Position numbers and translations under genes: made by a program. Below the pieces are notes generated by a model. It worked only from the letters and a program-made list of their open reading frames with translations. It made no database searches and was not told the origin of the DNA. A stretch of 14,511 nucleotides of DNA from positions 1 through 14,511 of the forward strand of contig CALRDB010000028.1 of assembly GCA_943354745.1 (NCBI GenBank). Reading direction: 5' to 3'. The first letter of the stretch is position 1. Every line of letters begins with the position of its first letter. Shown here piece by piece: positions 6,397 through 13,237 of this stretch. Source of the stretch: Candidatus Nomurabacteria bacterium. GTDB taxonomy: Bacteria > Patescibacteriota > Minisyncoccia > Phycocordibacterales > UBA10002.

Positions 6397-6436
6397 AAAA
6401 ATGACCCTGCTTGCAAAAGGCGGTGCAAGCAGGGTC
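6395..6436 (-). terminator. Intrinsic terminator of the RNA upstream of valS
   Basis: A perfect 12-bp stem (6403-6414 with 6425-6436) with a 10-base loop, followed on the reverse strand by A and seven U. It ends transcription from the tsaD side just before the valS promoter. Confidence 0.85.
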
Positions 6437-6648
6437 TGTGAGGAAGTTCTCCTCGCTTTTCGTAGGAACATTCCCTACACAGGGAGGTCCTTCAAGGAGA
6501 ACCGGAGGCAAAGAGCGGCGACCCAAGGTTTACTTTCCAAAAGAAACAGAGTGGTGCTCCGCCGTCTAGGATGACGCAACAGTGTCGCGAAATTGATCCC
6601 GGGGGTTCGGGCTTTCGCAGATTGTTGTTCATAGTAAGTTGGGTCGCC
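6395..6648 (-). ncRNA. Putative structured RNA upstream of valS
   Basis: On the reverse strand a promoter at 6655-6682 predicts a start near 6648, exactly where GGCGACCCAA begins. That 10-mer pairs with TTGGGTCGCC ending at 6517, and TTACT/AGTAA extends the stem inward, enclosing hairpins GCGAAA/TTTCGC and GACAC/GCGTC. A second, rod-like hairpin follows (GTTCTCCT at about 6503-6496 with AGGAGAAC, with inner AGGA/TTCCT and TCCCT/AGGGA). A strong terminator closes the unit, and valS then has its own promoter. I therefore read it as an independent RNA of about 250 bases, not a valS leader. It resembles no family I can name; I checked it by eye for T-box, RNase P, tmRNA and SRP signatures without success. 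Confidence 0.55.
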
Positions 6649-6654
6649 TTCAGT

Positions 6655-6682
6655 ACTCTACTATAATTTCGCCTACGGTCAA
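6655..6682 (-). promoter_or_regulatory. Promoter of the structured RNA
   Basis: On the reverse strand, TTGACC (6677-6682), a 16-base spacer and TAGAGT (6655-6660). The predicted start coincides with the 5' end of the terminal helix of the RNA. On the forward strand TTGGGT, 17 bases, TATAAT (6662-6667) overlaps it and would fire the opposite way, antisense to tsaD. Confidence 0.5.
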
Positions 6683-6842
6683 GTCGTATGTTTTCCCTCC
6701 CACTCGGGATATTTTTTTGACTCCAAACTTTGTAAATAATGTCGGCGCCTTGCGTTCCACCCCCTCATCCCTTAAGGCGTTCGCTCCGGTTTGCTGTTCA
6801 CCGAACCTTTGGTTCTGTAATGCATCACCGCCGAAATCACCG
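6683..6842. other. Gene-free stretch after tsaD
   Basis: This is the 3' flank of tsaD. A short hairpin GAACC/GGTTC lies near 6803-6815. An open reverse-strand frame continues from within tsaD to 6650, but overlaps tsaD and the RNA promoter and resembles nothing I know. No good terminator for tsaD is visible. Confidence 0.3.
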
Positions 6843-8180
6843 CTATAAAAAGTACTCCTTGCCACTGTGTGTATTATCGAGTCGAAGGTTTCCCCGTGCC
6901 CGCAGTCCTGTTGCATCTTTGTTTTTGCCTGCAGAACTATGCATGAGTCCCGTCACGGCAATCATGAGGGCGTTGTCGGTCGTGAGATTCTTATCGGGAA
7001 CATGGAGCGTAACACCCTGTTCCTTGGCCAACTTTTCAAATTCTCTCCGAATGTGAGTATTGGCGATGACACCGCCGCCAAGAAGGAGCGCTCCGGCGCC
7101 GTACTGTTCCAGGGCTCTTTTGGTCTTTGCGACGAGTACCTCGGTCACGGCGTTTTCAAATTCCAATGCGATTTCTTTCTGGAGACGCGGACTCAAGGCC
7201 GACTCAACGCCGACTTTTTCCGACAGACCAGTCTCTTTTTGTTCTAGTCTTTTCAGTAGATATAACACGGAGGTCTTAATACCCGAAAACGAAAAATCAA
7301 AGTCTTTACTGTATATCATTGGTCTCGGTAGTTTAACTTCTCTGTCCTCCCTTACTTCATCATTTCCACTTCTTAATTCCTCTGCCAGTCGGGAAATCTC
7401 CGGTCCTCCTGGGTACGGCAATCCAAGCAGTCTCGCCACTTTATCAAATGCCTCACCTACGGCATCGTCCCTCGTCTGCCCGATGATTTCATAATCGTGT
7501 AAGCCTTTTATGAGGACTAGTTCTGTGTGCCCGCCGCTTATGAGGAGGGCAAGAGAGGGATAGCTTATAGCTGATAGCTGATAGCTTTTAGGAAGTTCGT
7601 TTGAGATTTGGGTTTTGGAATTTGGAATTTCATTAGAAGTTAGAAATTTGGAATTAGAAATTTCTTTTCTTCGCAACAGCGAAGAAAAGATGTGTCCCTC
7701 CATATGATTCACCGGTACAATAGGAATATCCCATACAAGTGACAGAGCTTTCGCGAGATTGATGCCCGTCCAGAGACACGGTTCGAGTCCCGGTCCTTCG
7801 GTCACGGCAATGGCGTCTAGAGGGGGTTTCTTGATGGTCGGGACGTACTCAAGGAATTGCTCAAGTAATTCCGGTTCTCGCTCCAGAATAGTTGCAAGTT
7901 TTAAGTTATAAGTTGGTAAGTCTTCTTCAACTTTCAACTTTACACTTTTAACTTTCAACTTCAAAAAACCGGCCTCGTTTAAGACTGTTTTCAGCAGAGG
8001 CAGTAGGTTTTTTGCGTGTTCGCGCTTCGCCATAGTCGGAAACACCCCTCCGTATTGTTTATGGAGCTCTATTTGCGAAAGTGTCTTGTCGGCAAGAACG
8101 GTAATATCGGTGCCGTTCTTGCTTTCAATCACCGAAATGGCCGTTTCATCACAACTTGTCTCTATGCCAAGAATAATCAT
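6843..8180 (-). CDS. tsaD: tRNA N6-adenosine threonylcarbamoyltransferase TsaD, with insertions
   Basis: TsaD transfers the threonylcarbamoyl group from TC-AMP to A37 of ANN-decoding tRNAs, with TsaB and TsaE in bacteria. The ASKHA-fold motifs are complete: 'GIETSCDETA' (5-14), the metal ligands H159 and H163 in 'NHMEGH', 'LISGGHT' (213-219), 'YPGGPEISRLA' (256-266), 'FSGIKTS' (298-304), 'LLGGGVIAN' (366-374) and D402 in 'TTDNALMIA'. At 445 residues it is about 100 longer than usual. One insert (about 73-118) starts in a Lys/Leu repeat and continues into 'EREPELL', as I recall from Parcubacteria. Another (about 173-207, Asn/Ser/Lys-rich) is encoded by word repeats. The ATG overlaps the stop of a mini-ORF repeating the TsaD N-terminus. 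Confidence 0.96.
   Translation of the reverse strand: MIILGIETSCDETAISVIESKNGTDITVLADKTLSQIELHKQYGGVFPTMAKREHAKNLLPLLKTVLNEAGFLKLKVKSVKLKVEEDLPTYNLKLATILEREPELLEQFLEYVPTIKKPPLDAIAVTEGPGLEPCLWTGINLAKALSLVWDIPIVPVNHMEGHIFSSLLRRKEISNSKFLTSNEIPNSKTQISNELPKSYQLSAISYPSLALLISGGHTELVLIKGLHDYEIIGQTRDDAVGEAFDKVARLLGLPYPGGPEISRLAEELRSGNDEVREDREVKLPRPMIYSKDFDFSFSGIKTSVLYLLKRLEQKETGLSEKVGVESALSPRLQKEIALEFENAVTEVLVAKTKRALEQYGAGALLLGGGVIANTHIRREFEKLAKEQGVTLHVPDKNLTTDNALMIAVTGLMHSSAGKNKDATGLRARGNLRLDNTHSGKEYFL
7560..7664. repeat. Word-repeat insert in tsaD (AGCT and TTTGGAATT types)
   Basis: Tandem copies of TAGCTGATAGC and of TTTGGAATTT variants, in frame with tsaD, encode residues about 173-207 ('NSKFLTSNEIPNSK', 'SYQLSAISY'). 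The insert lies between the 'NHMEGH' metal site and the 'LISGGHT' loop. The same AGCT words fill intergenic gaps at 2181-2270 and 4119-4186. Confidence 0.75.
7887..7964. repeat. Word-repeat insert in tsaD (CAACTTT type)
   Basis: AACTTTCAACTTTACAC-like words and AAGTTTTAAGTTATAAG encode the Lys/Leu/Val-rich stretch at residues about 73-98 ('LKLKVKSVKLKVEE', 'YNLKLAT'). The sequence composition differs from the rest of tsaD and the reading frame is preserved. Confidence 0.7.
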
Positions 8181-8272
8181 AAGTTGAAGAAGATTTTAAG
8201 CTGTTCCTGCTCCGTGACCGTCTTCGGTTTTACGGGGTCTTCGCAAGAGGTTTCTATTCCCAAAATAATCAT
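8177..8272 (-). CDS. 31-codon mini-ORF repeating the TsaD N-terminus
   Basis: On the reverse strand this ORF reads 'MIILGIETSCED' and then unrelated residues, with no terminal domain. The first ten residues equal those of TsaD, but the codons differ at many third positions (TTG/CTT, GGA/GGC, ACC/ACA, TGC/TGT), so it is not a fresh DNA duplication. Its TGA stop overlaps the ATG of tsaD (ATGA arrangement), which would couple their translation. It may be the left-behind 5' end of an older tsaD displaced by recombination, or a small coupling ORF. Whether it is translated is unknown. Confidence 0.5.
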   Translation of the reverse strand: MIILGIETSCEDPVKPKTVTEQEQLKIFFNL

Positions 8273-8319
8273 CTCAACACTCTAGCAAGGAGTTGTTCCG
8301 ATTGCCACAGGTAATTCCT

Positions 8320-8340
8320 GTAGGAGTTTGACTCCTACAA
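8320..8340. repeat. Short perfect hairpin
   Basis: TGTAGGAGT/ACTCCTACA, a 9-bp stem with a TTG loop, between the PKD gene terminator and the tsaD upstream region. There is no T-run on the forward strand, so it is probably not a terminator. Confidence 0.5.
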
Positions 8341-8356
8341 AAGGGGTAGTAAGTAT

Positions 8357-8390
8357 AAAAAAACACCACTCGGGAAACCCAAGTGGTGCG
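8357..8390 (-). terminator. Intrinsic terminator of the PKD-domain gene
   Basis: On the reverse strand CACCACT and GGG pair with CCC and AGTGGTG around a TTT loop, followed by TTTTTTT. It lies about 50 bases after the stop of the 494-residue gene. Confidence 0.85.
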
Positions 8391-8441
8391 TGATGTTCCT
8401 GCTAACAGGAATAAAGAACTAAGTGTTCGCCGAGCCGTAGC

Positions 8442-9926
8442 TCAAGGCATCCAAACGGTCCTAAAGAATCTTATGAGACCATTTGTTTTGAACGACCGTT
8501 CTGGCAACTTGCCGTTCTCTACTACTAGCGTTTCAAGCTGGGACCATGGTCCCTGAAGTGAGACGGCTTCTTCGAGACCGTACTTTCCTGCCGGAGCAGT
8601 GAGGAGAACCTTCATTAGCCCATCCTGTCGCCTGATACTGAGGGAAACAGGGCCTACAGGACCCCCTATAACCCGGATTGATTTAGGCGGTGATGTGAAG
8701 GTTACACCCCCAGCTGTCACTACCAAGCGGACATCCCAAACAGTGTTCGGGTCGGCGTCACCTGCTTTCCACTTATAAGGAGACATAGCTCCTACCGAAC
8801 CCGTGGGAATCGAGACAGAAGTCCCTGCGGAACTCAATTTTTTCCACTCATTCTTTCCGTTCATACTGAACTCGAAGAACAAGTTTGTTACCGTGACAAC
8901 TCCACCGCTTTTGACCTGTACAAACCCTTCAAGCAGGAGTTCTGTCCCCGTGAGAACGTTGCTCCCCGCTGGAGTAATCCCTACAGCCAGTTCGAGCACC
9001 GGATTTGACGGCGGAACCGGAGCCACACTGATTATCGAGGCCACAGGTGGACTGGTCAGACTGTTTCCAGAAACCACCAGAGTGACGGTGAAGTTTCCGC
9101 TCGTCGTGTACGTATGTGTCGGATTCTTCCCAACACCTTTCGTACCGTCGCCGAAGCCCCAATCCCAACTACTGACAGGCCCAGTTGACCTATCAGTAAA
9201 CTGCACCGTCAAAGGCGTAGCTGTCGTACTAGCGGTGAAATCTGCTATGACCGGTATCTTCGGATCAGCCACTGCTGGTATTGGTGGGCTAAACCTCAGC
9301 GTACTTTCAGCAATTACCGTTCCTGTCGGTCCTCCCCATCGGTACCGAATACGTATCGATAGGTTTTTCTCGAGGATGTACCGCTTGATAGATGATGCCT
9401 CGGTCTCGGTCGTAGCCTCGTAGGAAATTCCGAACCCTAAATAGACGATCTCATCTACCAGTGCTGAAGCCGGTCCACTCACGAGACGTGTTCCATCTTT
9501 CCGTATCCCCGTGCGTGTTGTTGAGTAGGATCCTTCAAGATTCCCTACAAAGTACACTGATCCGCGAGGACTTGAACTGGTGACGTCTGAGCTGTCCACT
9601 TCGTAGTAGATACTCGCCAGTGAAATGGGAGTAGTCGAACTAACATAAAGTCCGAACTCCAGACGAGGTTTGGGATTTTGGAAGGCGATGATCTCGAGAG
9701 GATCAAAGATGTAGTTGGCAGGTACGGGAATCGCACCTGTGAATCCAACTCCTGCCGCAACTCCTGTTTCCACGGTAGTCATTCCATTAGGACGGTAACC
9801 AGGCCTGTCTGGTGATGTAAGCGAAGGTGCTCGTAGACGCACTATCTTCGCAGTGATTTGAGCGTTAGCGGTTGCTATGAAACTCAGTCCCATTAGTATG
9901 GCAAAGAGCGTTTTTTTGGTTTTCAT
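8442..9926 (-). CDS. Secreted protein with a PKD domain
   Basis: A 494-residue exported protein. A Sec signal peptide (1-22: MKTKK, hydrophobic core, then ATANA before Q23) is followed by an unassigned beta-rich region (23-220). A PKD domain lies at about 225-303: 'WDWGFGDGT' at 254-262 and 'PTHTYTTSGNFTVTL' at 269-283 are its classic strands. Two more beta-rich segments follow. The C-terminal 'YGLEEAVSLQGPWSQL ... RFFRTV' resembles the end domain of many large secreted bacterial proteins that read 'YxLExSxDLxxW'. No membrane anchor or catalytic motif is seen. PKD domains usually act as extracellular adhesive or spacer modules. The gene is monocistronic, with its own promoter and terminator, facing away from the repeat protein at 10388. 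Confidence 0.85.
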   Translation of the reverse strand: MKTKKTLFAILMGLSFIATANAQITAKIVRLRAPSLTSPDRPGYRPNGMTTVETGVAAGVGFTGAIPVPANYIFDPLEIIAFQNPKPRLEFGLYVSSTTPISLASIYYEVDSSDVTSSSPRGSVYFVGNLEGSYSTTRTGIRKDGTRLVSGPASALVDEIVYLGFGISYEATTETEASSIKRYILEKNLSIRIRYRWGGPTGTVIAESTLRFSPPIPAVADPKIPVIADFTASTTATPLTVQFTDRSTGPVSSWDWGFGDGTKGVGKNPTHTYTTSGNFTVTLVVSGNSLTSPPVASIISVAPVPPSNPVLELAVGITPAGSNVLTGTELLLEGFVQVKSGGVVTVTNLFFEFSMNGKNEWKKLSSAGTSVSIPTGSVGAMSPYKWKAGDADPNTVWDVRLVVTAGGVTFTSPPKSIRVIGGPVGPVSLSIRRQDGLMKVLLTAPAGKYGLEEAVSLQGPWSQLETLVVENGKLPERSFKTNGLIRFFRTVWMP

Positions 9927-9989
9927 TGCTTTCGGTTCTTTCTGTGTTGAGGTTTTCTGCTTCCTGAAATTCTGGAAATTTCCTGGCTG

Positions 9990-10017
9990 ACCCTACCATA
10001 AAATATGCTAAAGTCAA
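9990..10017 (-). promoter_or_regulatory. Promoter of the PKD-domain gene
   Basis: On the reverse strand, TTGACT (10012-10017), a 16-base spacer and TAGGGT (9990-9995). The predicted start leaves an untranslated leader of about 57 bases. The -10 box is weak. Confidence 0.4.
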
Positions 10018-10115
10018 TCATTCGACCTCTTAATCGAGCGAAATACTCAAAACATCCTCACTATAAACGATAAGGACAAACTGTAAAACAGAAACAGCCA
10101 GCTGTCCACTGAGGA

Positions 10116-10228
10116 TGTCCTTTAATAATGTCCTTTAGACTTTTCAACCAAAAAAGTAGGAAAAGAAATGGGACGCTGAGTTTTCTAAAGGACATACAGC
10201 GTGTCAAAAAAATGTCCTTTATATTTTT
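10116..10228. repeat. Cluster of TGTCCTTTA repeats between divergent genes
   Basis: The 9-mer TGTCCTTTA occurs at 10116-10124, 10129-10137 and 10213-10221 and inverted at 10186-10194. The inverted copy can pair with the second copy (12 bp, 10128-10139 with 10184-10195) or with the last copy (10 bp), the latter followed by TATTTTTT like a terminator. These two folds exclude each other. The cluster lies between the promoters of the PKD gene and the repeat-protein gene, outside both leaders. The rest of 9927-10387 holds only those promoters and a small hairpin. Confidence 0.6.
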
Positions 10229-10273
10229 TGATGGCTTTTTCTAATATATGGCCTTAAGGATGGTCTTTTTCCG

Positions 10274-10302
10274 TTGACTTTGCTCTCCCTAACGTGCATA
10301 TT
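10274..10302 (+). promoter_or_regulatory. Promoter of the repeat-protein gene
   Basis: TTGACT at 10274-10279, a 17-base spacer and CATATT at 10297-10302. The expected start is near 10309, about 79 bases before the GTG. A hairpin (CCCTAA/TTAGGG with inner GTGCA/TGCAC, about 10287-10318) overlaps the -10 box. Confidence 0.45.
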
Positions 10303-10387
10303 TGCACCACATTTAGGGCGTTATTGGAATGGCTTACATACGGCTTAGCTTGTATCTCTATTGAGTAATTCTCCATAGGATAAAAAC

Positions 10388-12766
10388 GTGTTATTCCCGA
10401 TACAAAAGACTTCAAATAGACGGAGAAAAAATCGACAGCATGTTTGTCGCCGATTTTTCGCTTCTCTGCTAGTTAGTTTGATGATTTTTGGTTCTGTCCC
10501 TGCGCCACTTTTTGCGTTGGACGTGACTGGAGGTGATGATACGAGTTCTGCAGTCTCGTCTACGCCTGTTCCTTCGGTCTCGGGTAATGCAGGTGAAGAA
10601 GTTGCTGAAAGCGAGACAACGTCCGTGGATACGGCATCACCGAGTCTCCCTGCAGAGATTGAAGTATTGTCCTTTATAACTTCGAAAGGATCTTCTGCGG
10701 GTGAAGTGGCTGATGTTCCTGCTCCCACACTTTCTGCTGGTGAGGAAACGCCACTTCCGGTTGAAAATCCTCCTGTCAGCCTTGCTTCTTTTGGTGAAGA
10801 AGGAGTTGTTATCGCCCTTCCTATATCTGTTCTCGCTGTAGTTGGTTCTGCTGGTGAATCGGATGGTGTTGCGCCACTCTCGATTGGTGGAGCGGGAGAA
10901 ATCGGAGCGCTATCCCCTGTAGTAAGTGGTAGTGAGGGAGAAGAGGGATTACCTCTTTCCATTTCGGGCTCGGCGGGGGAAGTTGCTGTAATACCCGCAG
11001 TAATCGGTAATACGGGCGAGATACCTGCTTCAGTGTCTTCGGTTTCAGGTTCGGCAGGAGAGTCAACCCTTCTCGTCCCTCCGCTCATTTCAGGTGGCGC
11101 AGGAGAGACACCGGGAACCACATCTTCGGTTATCTCCGGAGACGCTGGTGAAGCGACAAACACGAAAATACCGGTTGTTTCCGGGGACGCTGGTGAATTA
11201 CTTGATTTGGTATATGTACCGGCAATAACCGGTGATGCGGGAGAGGTGATATTGGCAGTGGCCACACCTCCGATAGTAACCGGCGATGCTGGCGAGACAA
11301 CATTGGCCAAGGTGACCACAACTCCGATTATTTCTGGCGATGCGGGAGAAACAACTCTGGCTTTGGTTACGCCCCCTGCCGTAACCGGTAACACGGGCGA
11401 ACCTAACGATTTTTGTACTAATATTGACGGTATACAAAACTTTGTGCCAAGCGGATTTAGTCAGAATTCTGACGGAAGTTGCACACAGCAAACAAGTGGC
11501 GGTGGAGGGGGCGGGGGAGGGTCTGTGGTTGTTCCTGTCGATGTCTGTTCGAATCTCACAGGCGATCAACCGACGTTACCTGCAGGTTATACGCAGAACG
11601 TTGACGGTACCTGTACGCAATCTGTAGTAGGTGGTGGAGGAGTTCCCATTGTTGTTGATGTTTGTTCCAACGTTGCTGGAGCACAGGCAACCTTACCGGC
11701 TGGCTATACGCAGAACGTTGACGGTACCTGTACGCTGATCGCAGTTGTTGTACCTGGTGGTGCTGCAACTACTCCTCCTGTTGTTACCACAACGGCTCGA
11801 GGTAGTGTCGGCGGCGGGGGCGGTGGTGGAGGTGGAGGCGGATCTTACGCGCTTCTCATTGTGAACCCAGCTGTCAGACAGTCCTGTGGCGCCATTTCTA
11901 TGCAATGGTATACAAACCAGTCGTCACAAAGTCGTGTACTCGTAAGTACACGATCAATTTCCGATCTTTCAACGTCAACTCCACTTCTTGGTTATTCATT
12001 TGACGTTGGTACGAGTACATTAAATACCGCCCATTCATTCACTATTCCGACACTTAAAGGGGTAACATATTTTCTCCGCCCTGTCTCGATGATTCCGGGA
12101 TATGCACCTGTTCTAGGCTCAGAAGTTAGTTTTACAACTGTTGACGACCCGCTTTGTAATACAAAAGGAGCTACAAGTACCGAAACTTTAGCAACAAAAA
12201 CCTGTCCCTATATAACCGATTATATGAAAATAGGAGAGGAGAATAACCTCGAACAGGTTGTTCGTCTACAACTCTTTTTGAAATACAAGGAAGGAATTAA
12301 CGTTCCTATCTCAGGAACCTTTGACCAAGCGACTGAACAAGGTGTACACACCTTCCAGAATAAATATCGAGGAGATACGCTTGATCCTTGGGGTCCAGAC
12401 ACCGTTTCGTCAGGCTACGTCTACATTTTAACGCAGTGGAAGATAAATGAGCTCGTCTGTGGGGATGCAGGAGCACGCCCAGATGTAACATCGGTACAAG
12501 AAAACCGCGCTACACCAGAGCAAAATAGCAACGCAATACAAAAAATAGGCTCTGTCAATATCAACATTGATCAAACGGTGGCAACAAGTACACTCAAAAC
12601 GCCCTTTATTATAGGTATTGGAACGAGTTCGCCAAATATGGCAGGCGCGGTAGCCGCAATAGAAGGCAGTCGATGTACCTTTTTCAGAGGGAAAACTCTC
12701 TTAGGGGATTTCTTTAGATTCCTGCCAAGAGCTGTTTATTGTGTATTGAACCCTCTGGTTCGGTAG
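10388..12766 (+). CDS. Secreted repeat protein: GxAGE repeats, Cys-bounded modules, peptidoglycan-binding-like domain
   Basis: A 792-residue protein starting with GTG. A basic N-terminus and a hydrophobic stretch (23-43, ending 'APLFA') form a signal peptide. Residues 65-338 hold about 16 repeats of (S/T)GxAGE every 10-18 residues, most regular at 250-321 ('SGDAGE', 'TGDAGE'). Three modules follow with two Cys each, bounded by '(F/V)C(T/S)N' and 'DG(T/S)C' (343-365, 387-409, 426-448); the last two share 'LPAGYTQNVDGTCT'. Gly runs (371-378, 475-485) act as linkers. A beta-rich region (486-590) precedes a peptidoglycan-binding-like domain at about 606-691 ('LQLFLKYKEG', 'GTFDQATEQGVHTFQNKY', 'LDPWGP'), a layout I associate with Parcubacteria. 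The role is probably surface or envelope structure; the repeats match nothing I know by function. Confidence 0.85.
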   Translation: MLFPIQKTSNRRRKNRQHVCRRFFASLLVSLMIFGSVPAPLFALDVTGGDDTSSAVSSTPVPSVSGNAGEEVAESETTSVDTASPSLPAEIEVLSFITSKGSSAGEVADVPAPTLSAGEETPLPVENPPVSLASFGEEGVVIALPISVLAVVGSAGESDGVAPLSIGGAGEIGALSPVVSGSEGEEGLPLSISGSAGEVAVIPAVIGNTGEIPASVSSVSGSAGESTLLVPPLISGGAGETPGTTSSVISGDAGEATNTKIPVVSGDAGELLDLVYVPAITGDAGEVILAVATPPIVTGDAGETTLAKVTTTPIISGDAGETTLALVTPPAVTGNTGEPNDFCTNIDGIQNFVPSGFSQNSDGSCTQQTSGGGGGGGGSVVVPVDVCSNLTGDQPTLPAGYTQNVDGTCTQSVVGGGGVPIVVDVCSNVAGAQATLPAGYTQNVDGTCTLIAVVVPGGAATTPPVVTTTARGSVGGGGGGGGGGGSYALLIVNPAVRQSCGAISMQWYTNQSSQSRVLVSTRSISDLSTSTPLLGYSFDVGTSTLNTAHSFTIPTLKGVTYFLRPVSMIPGYAPVLGSEVSFTTVDDPLCNTKGATSTETLATKTCPYITDYMKIGEENNLEQVVRLQLFLKYKEGINVPISGTFDQATEQGVHTFQNKYRGDTLDPWGPDTVSSGYVYILTQWKINELVCGDAGARPDVTSVQENRATPEQNSNAIQKIGSVNINIDQTVATSTLKTPFIIGIGTSSPNMAGAVAAIEGSRCTFFRGKTLLGDFFRFLPRAVYCVLNPLVR

Positions 12767-12823
12767 ACCTGTATCTAAGCACGTCCGCCTAAGACGCTTG
12801 TCGTTAGCATTGGAGCCGTATTA

Positions 12824-12865
12824 TAAAGGACATGTCTCTAAAGGACAGACAGGTAATGTCCTTTA
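12824..12865. repeat. TGTCCTTTA repeats after the repeat-protein gene
   Basis: Three copies: inverted at 12824-12832 and 12839-12847, direct at 12857-12865. The outer two form a 10-bp stem (TAAAGGACAT/ATGTCCTTTA) with the middle one in the loop. With 10116-10221, copies flank the 792-residue gene on both sides, and one more lies inside it at 10668-10676. No T-run follows on either strand. Confidence 0.6.
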
Positions 12866-12944
12866 CAAAGACTTCGATGTTCGAACGATCTAGTATTGCC
12901 TGTAACCTGCTGTTTTTACTCCTAGTAGACTTTATCTAGGATTG

Positions 12945-12974
12945 TTGACTGGTTCCCGGTTCTCCTGCTATTCT
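12945..12974 (+). promoter_or_regulatory. Promoter of the T-box leader and zinc-ribbon genes
   Basis: TTGACT at 12945-12950, an 18-base spacer and TATTCT at 12969-12974. The start should be near 12981, giving a leader of about 400 bases before the first gene at 13388. Confidence 0.5.
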
Positions 12975-13173
12975 CTGAAGAGAGTATTTTACAACTATAA
13001 AACCTTTTAGGTCCCTGTTTCGCAAGAAGTGGGGGTTGGGCCTAAAGTGTTCGTCGAAAGACGAATGAGGTGGTGTTTGCGCAAGTGAATGCCCGGAAGC
13101 TCCCGTAATCATGAGCTAACCATTGTCTTCAAATGCACGGTGCAGGCGAGTATGAGGTGGTGAGAGAAAGCTT

Positions 13174-13207
13174 TTTCGATATTCGATATTATTCGAGTTT
13201 CGAGATT
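13174..13207. repeat. TTCGATATTCGA word repeat in the T-box leader
   Basis: TTCGATATTCGATATTATTCG, then TTTCGAG: a short palindromic word in several copies. It lies between the upstream hairpins and the antiterminator, and belongs to the same class of word repeats as those before hsp20 and in tsaD. Confidence 0.5.
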
Positions 13208-13237
13208 TCTTAAAATGAGGTGGCACCGTGGGAATGA

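Noticed and set aside
6395..6648. Reading the RNA upstream of valS as a T-box or riboswitch leader of valS.
   Set aside because: There is no TGGNACC bulge or other T-box element, and valS has its own promoter after the terminator. A 46-codon ORF within it has no run of Val codons.
6650..6916. An 88-codon reverse-strand frame ending in 'KTYDLTVGEIIVEY', slightly like the end of an intein or Hint domain.
   Set aside because: It overlaps the end of tsaD in another frame and runs through the promoter of the structured RNA, with no start signal and no catalytic residues.
10186..10228. The TGTCCTTTA hairpins as an attenuator of the repeat-protein gene.
   Set aside because: The best promoter of that gene lies downstream at 10274, so the hairpins would not be in its leader.
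10345..11394. A 349-codon reverse-strand frame with 'SPASPE' repeats opposite the repeat protein.
   Set aside because: It is the mirror of the GxAGE repeat codons. The forward frame has a signal peptide, real domains and a promoter, while the reverse frame has none.
11150..11400. Regular repeats as a possible CRISPR array.
   Set aside because: The repeats are codons of the GDAGE motif in an open frame, of variable spacing and degenerate in DNA.
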